DNA of 64,000 nt from Sphingomonas radiodurans (GTDB lineage Bacteria > Pseudomonadota > Alphaproteobacteria > Sphingomonadales > Sphingomonadaceae): NCBI RefSeq assembly GCF_020866845.1, contig NZ_CP086594.1, positions 1,922,001 to 1,986,000 on the forward strand. Direction: 5' to 3'. Every line of letters begins with the position of its first letter. Position 1 is the first letter of the stretch. The notes beneath the pieces are model-generated. The model was not told where the DNA came from. It saw nothing but the letters and a program-made list of their open reading frames with translations, and ran no database searches. Shown here piece by piece: positions 52,901-62,722 of this stretch. A program made the translations under genes and the position numbers.

Positions 52901-53545
52901 ATGCTGAGTAAGGACTTACCCGCACGGGTCCGCAATCGATCTGGTGGGCGCTCGCCCGATCCGGCCAAGGACGAGGCGATTCTCGAGGGCGCCCGAAGGT
53001 GCTTCTTCGAAGACGGTTTCAGCAGCACGACCATGGAAAACGTCGCGGCGCGCGCCGGCGTGTCGAAGGTGACCGTATACAAACGCTTTGAAGACAAGGA
53101 GGCGCTCTTCGAGGCGGTGGTGCGCCGCGAGATGGCGAAGATGGAACAGGCTTTCGAGAGTTGGCCGTTCGAGGACGGATCGCTGGTCGAGCGGCTCAAC
53201 GCCTATGGATCGATCCTGCTACGCTTCCTGTTCTCGACTGAGCATATGCTGCTCGACCGGATGCTGGCGCATGACCTCAAGCATTCGCCGGCAATGGCGC
53301 GCCGGTTTTTCGACGTCGGGCCAGGAGCTTGCCGTTTGCGACTGGCCGGGATGCTTGGGGAAGCACATGCCAGCGGTGAAATTGTGATCGACGACCCGCT
53401 GCTTGCCGCGGCAGACTTGTTCGCGCTGTGGAAGGGGTTCATCGACAAGGAGCTTGAGTTCAAGGTGCTGCAACCGGTCAGCGGCGAGACCATCGACGCA
53501 CGGGTACGGCGCGGAACGCGGCTGTTCATGAAAGCGGTCAGGTAA
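52901..53545 (+). CDS. TetR/AcrR-family repressor of the efflux operon
   Basis: 214 residues. The helix-turn-helix is clear (AILEGARRCFFEDGFSSTTMENVAARAGVSKVTVYKRFEDKEALF by pattern, about residues 26-70). The C-terminal part resembles the AefR-like domain (FSTEHMLLDRMLAHDLKHSPAMARRFF, and DPLLAAADLFALWKG). It is divergent from the ABC efflux operon with the 32-bp palindrome between. The ATG at 52901 is chosen; a GTG at 52862 would fall inside the operator. Likely represses the pump and itself until a transported toxic molecule binds. Confidence 0.9.
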   Translation: MLSKDLPARVRNRSGGRSPDPAKDEAILEGARRCFFEDGFSSTTMENVAARAGVSKVTVYKRFEDKEALFEAVVRREMAKMEQAFESWPFEDGSLVERLNAYGSILLRFLFSTEHMLLDRMLAHDLKHSPAMARRFFDVGPGACRLRLAGMLGEAHASGEIVIDDPLLAAADLFALWKGFIDKELEFKVLQPVSGETIDARVRRGTRLFMKAVR

Positions 53546-53725
53546 CGCCTGATGATGCCAATCATACGGCGAGCGGTATTGAGGCCCCGCTTACGACGCG
53601 GAGATGCCCGAAAGCGATCTACGAGCGCCCAAGTCAACGATAACTTGGGTCACCCCGACCGCGATGGTACGGGGCGACCCGAAATTCGGATAACGCTTTC
53701 TAGCTACCCGAGCGGTAGCTGCGAA

Positions 53726-53926
53726 TCACCGATCGCGTTCGGCTCGCTTGCGATCTGCCTTGCGCGCGCGGCTAACCGCGGCTGCGTGCTCGCGAGCGCG
53801 CTTCTCCGAGGGCTTCTCATAGTGCCGGCGAAGCTTCATCTCGCGGTAAACGCCTTCGCGCTGCAGCTTCTTCTTGAGCGCACGAAGCGCTTGATCGACA
53901 TTGTTGTCACGAACGATAATTTGCAT
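53726..53926 (-). CDS. rpsU: ribosomal protein bS21
   Basis: 66 residues with the characteristic start [25 protein letters not shown], the [17 protein letters not shown] core and a basic tail. It binds the 30S subunit and helps start translation. Alphaproteobacteria often carry more than one copy, so this may not be the only one. It is monocistronic or follows a hairpin at 53962-53993. Confidence 0.97.
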   Translation of the reverse strand: MQIIVRDNNVDQALRALKKKLQREGVYREMKLRRHYEKPSEKRAREHAAAVSRARKADRKRAERDR

Positions 53927-53961
53927 GTTTCTCGGCTTCCGACGGTCTGGCAGCGGGCATA

Positions 53962-53993
53962 AAGCGCGCGCATTAGCCTAGGAGCGCGCGCTT
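53962..53993 (-). terminator. hairpin between the 112-residue protein gene and rpsU
   Basis: AAGCGCGCGC / GCGCGCGCTT, a perfect 10-bp stem with a 12-nt loop, 30 bp after the upstream gene's stop on the minus strand. Only two Ts follow, so termination may be weak. It could also act in the rpsU leader. Confidence 0.5.
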
Positions 53994-54022
53994 ACCAAGC
54001 TGCTTTTACAATTTAACGATCA

Positions 54023-54361
54023 TCACGCATGTGAGCTGTTGTCGAGAGGCTGATCGTCCTCCTCCACATCGTCGGCGTGGAACTCGGCAAATGCCGCGCG
54101 GACCTCGCTGGCCGAATCGGCGTCGGCGAGGGCGACGGAGACTGCGATCGCGCCGTTCAACGGTGCGTCATCGCGACTTTCGGGCGTTGGCTCATCCGAG
54201 CGCGTGTCCGAGCCGGCCTGCTCCTCGCCGACGCTGTTCTCGTTGCCGGCGGCGGATACGGCGATGGCGGCGCGATCGAGGTCGAACTGCTGGACCAGCC
54301 GCTCGATCGTCATTTCGGCTTCGCGTCGGGTGTCAAAGGTAGCGCTGAGTGTGACGGTCAT
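54023..54361 (-). CDS. small acidic hypothetical protein
   Basis: 112 residues. MTVTLSATFDTRREAEMTIERL begins a ferredoxin-like beta-alpha-beta unit, followed by an acidic, low-complexity linker and a second such unit (AIAVSVALADADSASEVRAAFAEF), with an acidic C-terminus. Similar small proteins accompany stress genes in related bacteria, which fits the YciE gene 60 bp upstream. The ATG has GGAGAAG just upstream. Function unknown. Confidence 0.65.
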   Translation of the reverse strand: MTVTLSATFDTRREAEMTIERLVQQFDLDRAAIAVSAAGNENSVGEEQAGSDTRSDEPTPESRDDAPLNGAIAVSVALADADSASEVRAAFAEFHADDVEEDDQPLDNSSHA

Positions 54362-54421
54362 CGTCTTCTCCAGATGAGGGGAGCAATGCCCGCCCGGTGT
54401 TTCCCAGGCGGGCAAGCTGCA

Positions 54422-54925
54422 TCAGGCGTCTTCGGCCTGGAGGTTGACCGAGGTCTCCGCGAGCTTGGTCATATATTCGTCGCCGCCGTAGATTTCCTTG
54501 GTGGCGCTGTTCAGCTTCTTGCTGTCGTCCTTCAAGCCCAGCGCTTCGGCATACGCCGCTGCGGTGCCAAAGCCGGCGATGCCGTAATGCGTCATCCGCT
54601 GATATTGCGCGATGATCAGGACATCGAGCAGCGGGCCCTTCTTCGGTCCCTCTTCCAGCACGTGCTTGGTGGCTTCGGCGGCCAAGCCCTCCATGCCCTT
54701 GCAATGCTCCTTCGACACTTTCTCTTCGTGGCTGGCGATCAGCTCTTTCAGCACGTCAGTGTGCTTGGCGATCCCGTCTTGCGACTTCGTCAGCATCTCC
54801 TTGAGCGCCGGATCACTGGCCTTTGCGGTGATCTTCTTAACGACCTTCTGCATCTGGTCGTTGGCCGACCACAGATCCTTCAGCTCGTCGGTGTAGATTT
54901 CCTTGAGGTCCTCGGGGGTCGACAT
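54422..54925 (-). CDS. YciE/YciF-family ferroxidase-like protein (DUF892)
   Basis: 167 residues from the ATG at 54925, preceded by GAAGGAACG. It is a ferritin-like bundle of the DUF892 type: EDLKEIYTDELKDLWSANDQMQKV, SHEEKVSKEHCKGMEGL, VLIIAQYQRMTHYGIAGFGTA and LGLKDDSKKLNSATKEIYGGDEYMTKLA. Glu and His at helix positions can bind a di-iron site. The family is induced by osmotic and general stress. It is followed by a small acidic protein, probably in the same transcript. Confidence 0.88.
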   Translation of the reverse strand: MSTPEDLKEIYTDELKDLWSANDQMQKVVKKITAKASDPALKEMLTKSQDGIAKHTDVLKELIASHEEKVSKEHCKGMEGLAAEATKHVLEEGPKKGPLLDVLIIAQYQRMTHYGIAGFGTAAAYAEALGLKDDSKKLNSATKEIYGGDEYMTKLAETSVNLQAEDA

Positions 54926-55136
54926 GCGCGTTCCTTCGATTTGATGCGCCACTTCGCGCCGCTGCCGGGTGCCAGTCGGCGGTGATGGTCGTTGAAGGAA
55001 CGTGCGTCGCTGCAATCTGGGTCCGTCGAGCATGAAATGTTTGAATGTTCTGAAGCGCTTCGGCCGAACTGTCAGTCTGCGTGGATAGCCCCGCGTGCGA
55101 TCAGACCGGCTTCTTTGTCGGCAGCGTCACCATCGC

Positions 55137-57776
55137 CTAGAACTGACCGCCAACGGAGAAGGTGATCAGCTTCGTATCGTCGCCGGGTTGAGAAAGCAGC
55201 GCTTTCGCGAGGTCGATCCGCAGCGGACCGAATGGCGAGGTCCAATTCACACCGATGCCGACGGAGAGCCGCGGCGACGCGCTGTTGCCCTGATAGATCT
55301 CCTTATAGGCGCTGAGCGAGTAGTTATACGGCGTCCCGGTGTTGGTCGTCGTCGCGTTCCCGTCCGCGTCGAGATAGAGCAGCGCCCCGTCATCGTTCGT
55401 ATATTGCCGCAGCGGGGCGGTGCAGGCCGATCCGGCCGCGTTGGCAGCCGCGCATGTGTCGGTCAGTCTGGGTGACGTGCCGCCGAATACCGCGCCGACA
55501 TCCATGTAGATCGATGGCCGAAGCCCCAGTTCGCGCGCGCCGGTGCCGAGCGGAAGCTCGAGTTCCAGGCGGGAGCGATAATAGGTCGTGCCGCCCAACG
55601 CGTCTTGCGTGATGTTGGCCGAGTCGGTCGACAGCGTCGCGGGGGTCACGCTCGTGTCGTAGATCGTGCGTGTGACCCGCGGCCCGACACCCCGAATGTC
55701 AAAGCCGCGCATTTGCGGGTCACCGAGATAGAAGCGGTCGGTGAGCTGCACGTCCTGCCCGATCCCGAAGATGTGGCCGCCCTCGAGCTGCGCACTCAGG
55801 ACAAATCCCGACCCGACGTTCCAGTATTTCGAAGCCTCCGCGCGCGTGCGCAGATAGCGCACGTCACCGCCGAGGCCGGCGAAGTCCTGGCTGAACGTCA
55901 ATCTGTTCCCGGATGTTGGACGGATACGACTGTTCAGGCTGTCGTAGATTAACGAGTAGCCGATCGAAGACGTCCAGCGGTTTCCCACCGCATCGCAAAG
56001 ATACTGCCCCGCCAAGGCGGAATCACATGCGCCGTTGGTATAATAGGTCGCCTCGTCGAGCGAGACCTGTTCGTAGCTGAGTGTGTACCGGCTGGCGAAC
56101 TGCCAAAATTCGGTCAGCGGAATCCCTGCTCTGAGCTGCAACCCCGTCGATACCTGTTCATAGGTCGTGTTGTTGTTGTCGGACGAGCTGAAGGATCGGT
56201 AGTCCCGTCGAAACACGTCGACCCCGACCGCGATGTTCCGGTCGAACAGGTACGGCTCGGTGAAGCCCAATTCGACCGATTTGGAGGAGGCCGAGTAGTT
56301 GCCGCTTAGCCGCAGTTCCTGGCCCTTGCCGCGGAAATTGCGTTGCGTGATGCTGGCTTGAAGCAGCGCATTTTCCTGGCTCGAATACCCAGCCGACAGC
56401 TGCAGCTCGCCCGTCGCCCGTTCCTCGACGTTCGCGCCCAGCACGACGCGATCGGGCGTCGAGCCCGGCGTCTGCTTGATCTCGAACTTCTCCTGGAAGT
56501 ACCCAAGGCTGTTGATGCGGTCCTGCGAGCGCTTCACCTGGAAGCTGTTGAACGCATCGCCTTCGGCCAGCCGGATCTCGCGCCGGATCACCTTGTCCTG
56601 CGTCTGCGTGTTGCCCGTGATGTCGACCCGCTCGATGTACGACCGCTTCGCCTCGGCGATGTGGAAGTTGATCGACATCGTCAGCGCTTCCTTGTCGCGC
56701 TGGATCTCGGGTTCGATCTGGGTGAAGGCATAGCCGAACAGGCCGGTCGTCTGGCTCAGGCTGTCGATCGTGTCCTCGATCAACTTGGCATTGTACCAAT
56801 CGCCCTTCTTCGGCACGAGCGTCTTAGCCAGCGCCTTGTCGTCGAAGTCGCGGATGTCGCTGTCGACCGTGACGTCGCCGAACTTATAGCGCGCGCCTTC
56901 CTCCACCACGTACGTGATGATGAAGTCTTCCTTGTCCGGCGTCAGCTCGGCGACCGCGCTCGTCACGCGAAAATCGGCATAGCCCTCGGTCAGGTAGAAT
57001 TGCCGCAGCTTCTGCTGGTCGTACGCCAGCCGATCCTGATCGTAGGTCGTGTTCGACGACAGCAGCCGGAACAGGCGTGCCTGCTTGGTCGCCATCTGCT
57101 CGCGCAACTTGTCGTCGTCGAACACCTCGTTGCCGATGATGTTGATCTGGCGGACCTTGGATTTCGGCCCTTCGCTGATCTCGAACACCACGTCGACGCG
57201 GTTCTGATCGAGCGCGACCATCTTGGGCGCGACGCTGGCGCCGAACCGGCCCTGGCGGCGATACAGTTCGACGATCCGCGCCACATCCTGCCGCACCGCC
57301 GTCCGCGTGAACACCTGGCGCGGCTTGAGCCTGATTTCCTTCGTGATCTTGTCTTCCTTCAGGCGCTTGTTGCCCTCCAGGATCACGCGGTTGATGATCG
57401 GGTTCTCGCGCACCCGCAGCACGATGTCGCCGCTCTCGGCGCCGGATACGGTGACGTCGGCGAACAGGTCGCTCGCGTACAGATCCTTGATCGCCTGATC
57501 GAGCGTCTCGTTGGTATACGTCTGGCCGATTCGCAGCTTGGTGTAGCTGAGCGCGGTTTCCGCCTCGATGCGCTGCGATCCCTCGACGCGCAGTGACTTG
57601 ATCTGCCGCTCCACCGCAGGCGCGACCGGCGCGCGTTCGGTGCCGGGACCAGGCGGCGCTAGCCTATTCTGTGCCGCCGCGACCACCGGCGTTACGGCCA
57701 GGATCGTGCAGCCGAGCGACATCGCCGCGAACCGCGGACGAGCAAACGAAGTGTTCAAAACAATTACCAATGTCAC
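55137..57776 (-). CDS. bamA: BamA-type outer membrane assembly factor
   Basis: About 879 residues. After a signal peptide (MSLGCTILAVTPVVAAAQN) there are five POTRA domains (for example LRVEGSQRIEAETALSYTKLRIGQ, VLEGNKRLKEDKITKEI-like, INIIGNEVFDDDKLREQ, EGARYKFGDVTV, RVDITGNTQTQDKVIRREI) and a 16-strand barrel with the L6 motif MRGFDIRGVGP and a terminal Phe (VGGQF). It inserts barrel proteins into the outer membrane. The start is unsure: GTG 57776 is used here; a TTG at 57758 and ATG 57857 are alternatives. The usual alphaproteobacterial neighbours (rseP, dxr, skp, lpxD) are absent. Confidence 0.88.
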   Translation of the reverse strand: MTLVIVLNTSFARPRFAAMSLGCTILAVTPVVAAAQNRLAPPGPGTERAPVAPAVERQIKSLRVEGSQRIEAETALSYTKLRIGQTYTNETLDQAIKDLYASDLFADVTVSGAESGDIVLRVRENPIINRVILEGNKRLKEDKITKEIRLKPRQVFTRTAVRQDVARIVELYRRQGRFGASVAPKMVALDQNRVDVVFEISEGPKSKVRQINIIGNEVFDDDKLREQMATKQARLFRLLSSNTTYDQDRLAYDQQKLRQFYLTEGYADFRVTSAVAELTPDKEDFIITYVVEEGARYKFGDVTVDSDIRDFDDKALAKTLVPKKGDWYNAKLIEDTIDSLSQTTGLFGYAFTQIEPEIQRDKEALTMSINFHIAEAKRSYIERVDITGNTQTQDKVIRREIRLAEGDAFNSFQVKRSQDRINSLGYFQEKFEIKQTPGSTPDRVVLGANVEERATGELQLSAGYSSQENALLQASITQRNFRGKGQELRLSGNYSASSKSVELGFTEPYLFDRNIAVGVDVFRRDYRSFSSSDNNNTTYEQVSTGLQLRAGIPLTEFWQFASRYTLSYEQVSLDEATYYTNGACDSALAGQYLCDAVGNRWTSSIGYSLIYDSLNSRIRPTSGNRLTFSQDFAGLGGDVRYLRTRAEASKYWNVGSGFVLSAQLEGGHIFGIGQDVQLTDRFYLGDPQMRGFDIRGVGPRVTRTIYDTSVTPATLSTDSANITQDALGGTTYYRSRLELELPLGTGARELGLRPSIYMDVGAVFGGTSPRLTDTCAAANAAGSACTAPLRQYTNDDGALLYLDADGNATTTNTGTPYNYSLSAYKEIYQGNSASPRLSVGIGVNWTSPFGPLRIDLAKALLSQPGDDTKLITFSVGGQF

Positions 57777-58014
57777 CCCGGGCAGCCGTCGGCTCCCGGT
57801 GCGTGCGCGCAGGAATCTCGTGCGCCCGCCTCTTGGAGCGTTGTGAGAAACCCACATGTCCCGCAGATTTCGATATGTTGCGAAGATTGTCAGAACCGCT
57901 GTTTTGCAGGCTTGCCACCAGCCTGTGCCGCGTCGGCGGCCCGCTTTCGGTCGACCGAGGCAACGCATCCTGCCATGAGCCCTCGTCGGACTTGGCCTCC
58001 AGGAACCTTACCGG

Positions 58015-60840
58015 ATGATCCTCGCTGTCCTGACGATGCTGCCCTTTGCGGCGGCGCTGCTGCTGGCGCTGTGTCGCGACAGGGGTCGGCGCGTGCATGT
58101 TGCGATTGCCGCGGGCGCGAGCGCGGGCGGGTTGGCCTTGCTGCTGAGTGCAGCACCGACAGTGCTCGCCGGGACGCCGATCACCGCGCAGACCGCGTGG
58201 GTGCCGGCGCTCGGGCTCGATCTCAGCCTGTGGCTCGATCCGCTCGGGCTGCTGTTTGCCGGGTTGATCCTGGGCATCGGGCTGTTGGTCGTGATCTACG
58301 CGCAAGGGTATCTTGCGAAGGACGAAGCGACGGGGCGTTTTCTGTCGTTTCTGATGCTGTTCCAGGGCGCGATGGTCGGCATTGCCTTGTCGAACAACGT
58401 GCTGCTGATGCTCGTCTTCTGGGAGATGACCAGCCTGTCGTCGTTCCTGCTGATCGGCTTCTGGCGCGAACGCGCCGACGCCCGGCAGGGCGCGCGCATG
58501 GCGCTGGCGGTGACCGGCGGCGGCGGGCTGGCGCTGATCGGCGGCATGGTACTGCTGGGGCAGGCGGCTGGCTCGTACGAACTGGCGACCATCCTCGAGC
58601 GGGGCGACGTGGTCCGCGCGTCGCCGATGTTTCCGGCGATGCTCGTGCTGGTGCTGCTCGGCGCGTTCACCAAATCGGCGCAATTCCCGTTCCACTTCTG
58701 GCTGCCGCACGCGATGGCCGCGCCGACGCCGGTGAGCGCTTACCTCCATTCGGCGACGATGGTGAAGGCGGGCGTTTTCCTGCTGGCGCGGCTGTGGCCG
58801 GTGTTCGCGGGAAGCGAGGAATGGTTCTACCTCGTCACTGCCACTGGCCTTGTCACGATGATCTTCGGGGCGGGCGTCGCGCTGTTCCGTGATGATCTGA
58901 AGGCGATCCTTGCCTATTCGACGATCAGCCAGCTGGGGCTGATGGTGATGCTGCTCGGTTTCGGCACCGCCGCCGCCGCGGCGGCGGCTGTGTTCCACAT
59001 CCTCAATCATGCGGCGTTCAAGGCCGCCTTGTTCATGAACGCCGGGATCGTCGATCACGAGACGGGAACGCGCGACATCCGGCGACTGGGCGGGCTGGCC
59101 GCGTTGATGCCAATCACTGCCACGCTGGGGACGCTGGCAGCGGCGGCGATGGCGGGGTTGCCGCCACTGGGCGGGTTCATTTCCAAGGAGATGATGCTCG
59201 AGGAAAGCGTTCACACCGCCTTTGCCGGGCAGGATTTGCTGGTGCCGCTGCTGGCGACGCTCGCCGCGATGCTGTCCGCCGCCTATTCGCTGCGATATGC
59301 GGTGAAGCTGTTCTTCGGCGCGAGACTTACCGGAGAAGTCGCAGCCCCACACGATCCCGGCATGGCGATGGTTGGGCCATCGATCGTGCTGGTCGGCGTC
59401 GCGCTTGCGCTGGGATTGCTGCCGATGACGCTCGCCGGCCCGCTCGTCGCGGCTGCCACGGCCGCGGTTACGGGCAGCGCTGCGCCGACGCTAAGCCTTG
59501 CGCTGTGGCACGGCATCAATCCAGCGCTGATGATGAGCATCGCCGCGGTGGCGGTGGGGGCGCTGCTGGTGTGGCGGTACGATGGCGTCGCAGCGGTGTT
59601 CGCGGGCAAGGCTACGCTCGACGCCAGGCGGATGTTCGACACGGCAATGGAAGCGATCGTGGCGACCACGCGATGGGCGTCGCTTGCCGTGCATGCCGCA
59701 TCGCTCCAACGCTATCTGTTCGTGCTGTTCGCCGTCGCGGTGGCGCTGGGCATCGAGGCGGCATGGACGCGCGGCGGGTTGCGGGCGGGCGGCCGGCCGA
59801 CGCAGCCCGCCTCACCGGTCGCGATCGTCGCTTGGTTCGCGCTGGTTGCGGCGACACTGACCGTCGTCGTGACGCAGCGGCAACGCTTCCTCGCGCTGGT
59901 GTTCATCAGCGTCATTGGCCTCGTTATTGCGCTGGCGTTCGTCCATTTGTCCGCGCCCGATCTCGCGCTGACGCAGATCGCGGTCGAGGTGGTGACGATC
60001 CTGCTGCTGCTGCTGGCGTTGCACCTGATGCCCAAGCTGCCGCAGCGCTTGTCGAGCCTGCCGCGCCGCACGCGCGACGGCGCGCTCGGGATCGCCGCGG
60101 GGCTGGGCACGGGATGGGCGGCCTGGGCGATCATGACGCGCGAGGTGCTCGATTCGGTTTCCGCCTATCACTGGGCCAACAGTTATTCAGGCGGTGGCGG
60201 CACGAATGTCGTGAACGTCACGCTGGTCGATTTCCGCGCCTTCGACACGATGGGCGAGATCATCGTGCTGGGCATCGCGGGGCTGGCGATCTTCGCGCTG
60301 CTCGAGCCCGCCGCGCGCGGTGTTGCGGGTCGCCGGCTGCGCGAATGGCGCGAGGACATGCCGCATTCGCCCGAGCGACACCCGATGATGTTCGTGATGG
60401 CAACGCGCCTGCTGCTGCCGCTGGCACTGCTCGTCGGCATCTACATCTTCCTGCGCGGACATAACCAGCCGGGCGGCGGATTCATCGCCGCACTCGTCTT
60501 CGCCATCGCGATCCTGCTGCAATATCTGGCGTCCGGCTTCGACTGGACCGACGAGCGGCGAAAGATCGGCGAGCATCCGCTGATCGCTTATGGCGTGCTG
60601 ACCGCCGTCGCGACCGGGCTCGGGTCGCTTGTGTTCGGGGCATCGTTTCTGTCGAGCAGCTTCGGCTATTTCACGCTGCCGCTGATCGGCACGTTCGAGC
60701 TGGCGACCGCGATGTTCTTCGACCTGGGCGTGGTCTTCGTCGTACTGGGCGCGGTGATGATGGCATTGGCGCAGCTCAGCCACGTCGCACAGCGTGCCGC
60801 GAAGTCCGGCGAGCGAAACGAGGCGGAGGGCGCGCGATGA
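58015..60840 (+). CDS. mrpA: Mrp Na+/H+ antiporter subunit A fused to subunit B
   Basis: 941 residues. The NuoL-like part has GLLVVIYAQGYLAKDE, FWEMTSLSSFLLIGFWRE (conserved Glu), GAFTKSAQFPFHFWLPHAMAAPTPVSAYLHSATMVKAG by pattern (about residues 217-254) and AILAYSTISQLGLMV. The MrpA C-terminal domain follows, and the last 150 residues are a MrpB domain (VGIYIFLRGHNQPGGGF, IGTFELATAMFFDLGVVF). This is the A' fusion typical of group-2 Mrp systems, as in rhizobial Pha. The complex exports Na+ (and K+) in exchange for protons for salt and alkali tolerance. First of six genes joined by 4-bp overlaps. Confidence 0.95.
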   Translation: MILAVLTMLPFAAALLLALCRDRGRRVHVAIAAGASAGGLALLLSAAPTVLAGTPITAQTAWVPALGLDLSLWLDPLGLLFAGLILGIGLLVVIYAQGYLAKDEATGRFLSFLMLFQGAMVGIALSNNVLLMLVFWEMTSLSSFLLIGFWRERADARQGARMALAVTGGGGLALIGGMVLLGQAAGSYELATILERGDVVRASPMFPAMLVLVLLGAFTKSAQFPFHFWLPHAMAAPTPVSAYLHSATMVKAGVFLLARLWPVFAGSEEWFYLVTATGLVTMIFGAGVALFRDDLKAILAYSTISQLGLMVMLLGFGTAAAAAAAVFHILNHAAFKAALFMNAGIVDHETGTRDIRRLGGLAALMPITATLGTLAAAAMAGLPPLGGFISKEMMLEESVHTAFAGQDLLVPLLATLAAMLSAAYSLRYAVKLFFGARLTGEVAAPHDPGMAMVGPSIVLVGVALALGLLPMTLAGPLVAAATAAVTGSAAPTLSLALWHGINPALMMSIAAVAVGALLVWRYDGVAAVFAGKATLDARRMFDTAMEAIVATTRWASLAVHAASLQRYLFVLFAVAVALGIEAAWTRGGLRAGGRPTQPASPVAIVAWFALVAATLTVVVTQRQRFLALVFISVIGLVIALAFVHLSAPDLALTQIAVEVVTILLLLLALHLMPKLPQRLSSLPRRTRDGALGIAAGLGTGWAAWAIMTREVLDSVSAYHWANSYSGGGGTNVVNVTLVDFRAFDTMGEIIVLGIAGLAIFALLEPAARGVAGRRLREWREDMPHSPERHPMMFVMATRLLLPLALLVGIYIFLRGHNQPGGGFIAALVFAIAILLQYLASGFDWTDERRKIGEHPLIAYGVLTAVATGLGSLVFGASFLSSSFGYFTLPLIGTFELATAMFFDLGVVFVVLGAVMMALAQLSHVAQRAAKSGERNEAEGAR

Positions 60841-61205
60841 GCCTCGAGTTCCTGATCGCCAGCGCGATCGCCGTGCTGACCGCGGGCGGGGTCTATCTCG
60901 CGCTGCGTGGCCGCACGTTCCAGGTGGTGCTCGGGCTGACGTTGCTGTCCTATGCGGTGAACCTGTTCCTGTTCGCCGTCGGGCGATTGATCGTCGATCG
61001 GCCGCCGCTCTACGCCAAGGACGTGGTCGCTCACGCCGATCCGCTGCCGCAAGCGCTGGCGTTGACGGCGATCGTCATCACCTTCGGCATGACGGCATTG
61101 GTGGTGATCCTGTCGCTGCGCAGCTTCCTCGAAACCGGGTCCGACCAGGTGGACGGCGTGGTAGATGCGCCCAGCGACCAGCTACGCGACGAGCCGGCGC
61201 CATGA
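60837..61205 (+). CDS. mrpC: Mrp antiporter subunit C (NuoK-like)
   Basis: 122 residues with three transmembrane helices, LRGRTFQVVLGLTLLSYAVNLFLF and DPLPQALALTAIVITFGMTALVVIL, the MrpC signature that resembles NuoK of complex I. It starts inside the mrpA stop (ATGA overlap) and itself overlaps the next gene. An inner membrane part of the antiporter. Confidence 0.95.
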   Translation: MSLEFLIASAIAVLTAGGVYLALRGRTFQVVLGLTLLSYAVNLFLFAVGRLIVDRPPLYAKDVVAHADPLPQALALTAIVITFGMTALVVILSLRSFLETGSDQVDGVVDAPSDQLRDEPAP

Positions 61206-62722
61206 CCGCGCTCGATCACCTAGTCATCGCGCCGATCGTGATACCGGCGATCGCAGCGCCGCTCGCGCTGCTGGTGATGCGGCGACGGCGGCGGGTCGGC
61301 GTCGCCATTTCGCTGGCAGGTTGCATGGCGATGCTTGTCGCCGCGCTCGCGCTGTTCGGCATCGCGCAGGACGATGCGATTCGCGTCTATGCGCTGGGTG
61401 GCTGGGTCGCCCCGTATGGCATCGTGCTGGTGCACGATCGCCTGTCGGCGATGATGCTGGTGCTGGCGGCGGCGCTGGCGATGATCGTCATGGTCCATGC
61501 CATCATCACGGCGGTGGATCGCAAGGGGTGGCATTTCCATCCGATGTTCCATTTCCAGCTACTCGGCCTGAACGGCGCGTTCCTGACGGGCGATCTGTTC
61601 AACCTATTCGTGTTCTTCGAGGTGCTGCTAATCGCCTCGTACGGATTGATGCTGCACGGCCAGGGCGCGGCGCGGCTGAAGGCCGGGGTCGGCTACGTCA
61701 TCGTCAATATCGTCGGATCGGCGCTGTTCCTGATCGCGCTCGGGCTGCTGTACGGTCTGACCGGCACACTCAACATGGCGGATCTCGCACGGCGGGTCGC
61801 GGCACTCGGCGCGGCGGATCAGGGGCTGGTGCGCATGGCCGGGTTGCTGCTGCTGACGGTGTTCGCGCTGAAGGCTGCGGTGGCGCCGTTGCATCTGTGG
61901 CTGCCGCGCACCTATGCCGCGACCACGCCAGTCGTGGCGGCATTGTTTGCGATCATGACGAAGGTGGGCGTCTATGCGATGCTGCGCACCGTGCCGCTGA
62001 TCTTCAACGATGGCGCAGGCGCCGCGGCGTGGGTGCCCGATCCGTGGCTGATGCCTGCCGCGGTGCTGACCGCGACCATCGGCTTCCTCGGCGTGCTGGG
62101 CGCGCGCGCGATGCGGGAACAAGCGGCGTTTGCGCTGCTCGGATCGACCGGCACGCTGCTGCTGGCGATATCGTGCTGGACGCAGGCGACGACTGCTGCT
62201 GGCCTGTTCTACCTCGTCCATTCGACGCTGGCGGGGGCGGCGCTGTTCCTGGTGGCGGACGTCACGCTGCGTCGCCGCGGGCAATATGGCGATGCGGTGG
62301 TCGCCAGCCCGCGCTTCGCCGAGCAGCAAGCGACCGCGCTGCTGTTTCTCGGCGCGACCGTGGCAACCGTCGGCCTGCCGCCGCTGTCGGGCTTCGTCGG
62401 CAAGCTGTTCGTGCTTCAGACGGTTGCCACGACCGCGGCATGGCCGCTGATCTGGGCGACCGTGCTGGGGACGACGCTGTTCGGCGTGATCGGCTTTGCG
62501 CGCAGTGGCAGCGCGGTCTTCTGGAAGGATGCGCCCGAGGGCGATGCCGTGGTCTGCCCGGACAGGTCGCGCGCGGAGCTGATCGCCCCATGCGCACTGC
62601 TGGCGGCGCTTGCGTTGCTGACGCTCGGGGCCGGTTGGGCAACCGCACAGGCACAGGCGACGGCGGCGCAATTGTTCGCGCCTCAGCGTTATCTGAGCGC
62701 AGTGCTGGAAGAGGGGCGATGA
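61202..62722 (+). CDS. mrpD: Mrp antiporter subunit D (NuoM/NuoN-like)
   Basis: 506 residues and about 14 helices. FFEVLLIASYGLMLHG (conserved Glu), VFALKAAVAPLHLWLPRTYAATTPVVAALFAIMTKVG by pattern (about residues 219-257; key Lys and His) and LVHSTLAGAALFLVADVTLR match proton-channel subunits of complex I-type antiporters. It forms one of two ion paths of the complex. The ATG overlaps the mrpC stop by 4 bp. Confidence 0.95.
   Translation: MTALDHLVIAPIVIPAIAAPLALLVMRRRRRVGVAISLAGCMAMLVAALALFGIAQDDAIRVYALGGWVAPYGIVLVHDRLSAMMLVLAAALAMIVMVHAIITAVDRKGWHFHPMFHFQLLGLNGAFLTGDLFNLFVFFEVLLIASYGLMLHGQGAARLKAGVGYVIVNIVGSALFLIALGLLYGLTGTLNMADLARRVAALGAADQGLVRMAGLLLLTVFALKAAVAPLHLWLPRTYAATTPVVAALFAIMTKVGVYAMLRTVPLIFNDGAGAAAWVPDPWLMPAAVLTATIGFLGVLGARAMREQAAFALLGSTGTLLLAISCWTQATTAAGLFYLVHSTLAGAALFLVADVTLRRRGQYGDAVVASPRFAEQQATALLFLGATVATVGLPPLSGFVGKLFVLQTVATTAAWPLIWATVLGTTLFGVIGFARSGSAVFWKDAPEGDAVVCPDRSRAELIAPCALLAALALLTLGAGWATAQAQATAAQLFAPQRYLSAVLEEGR

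Noticed and set aside
57664-59352. 562-codon minus-strand frame antisense to mrpA
   Set aside because: Gln/His/Arg-rich shadow of a membrane-protein gene.
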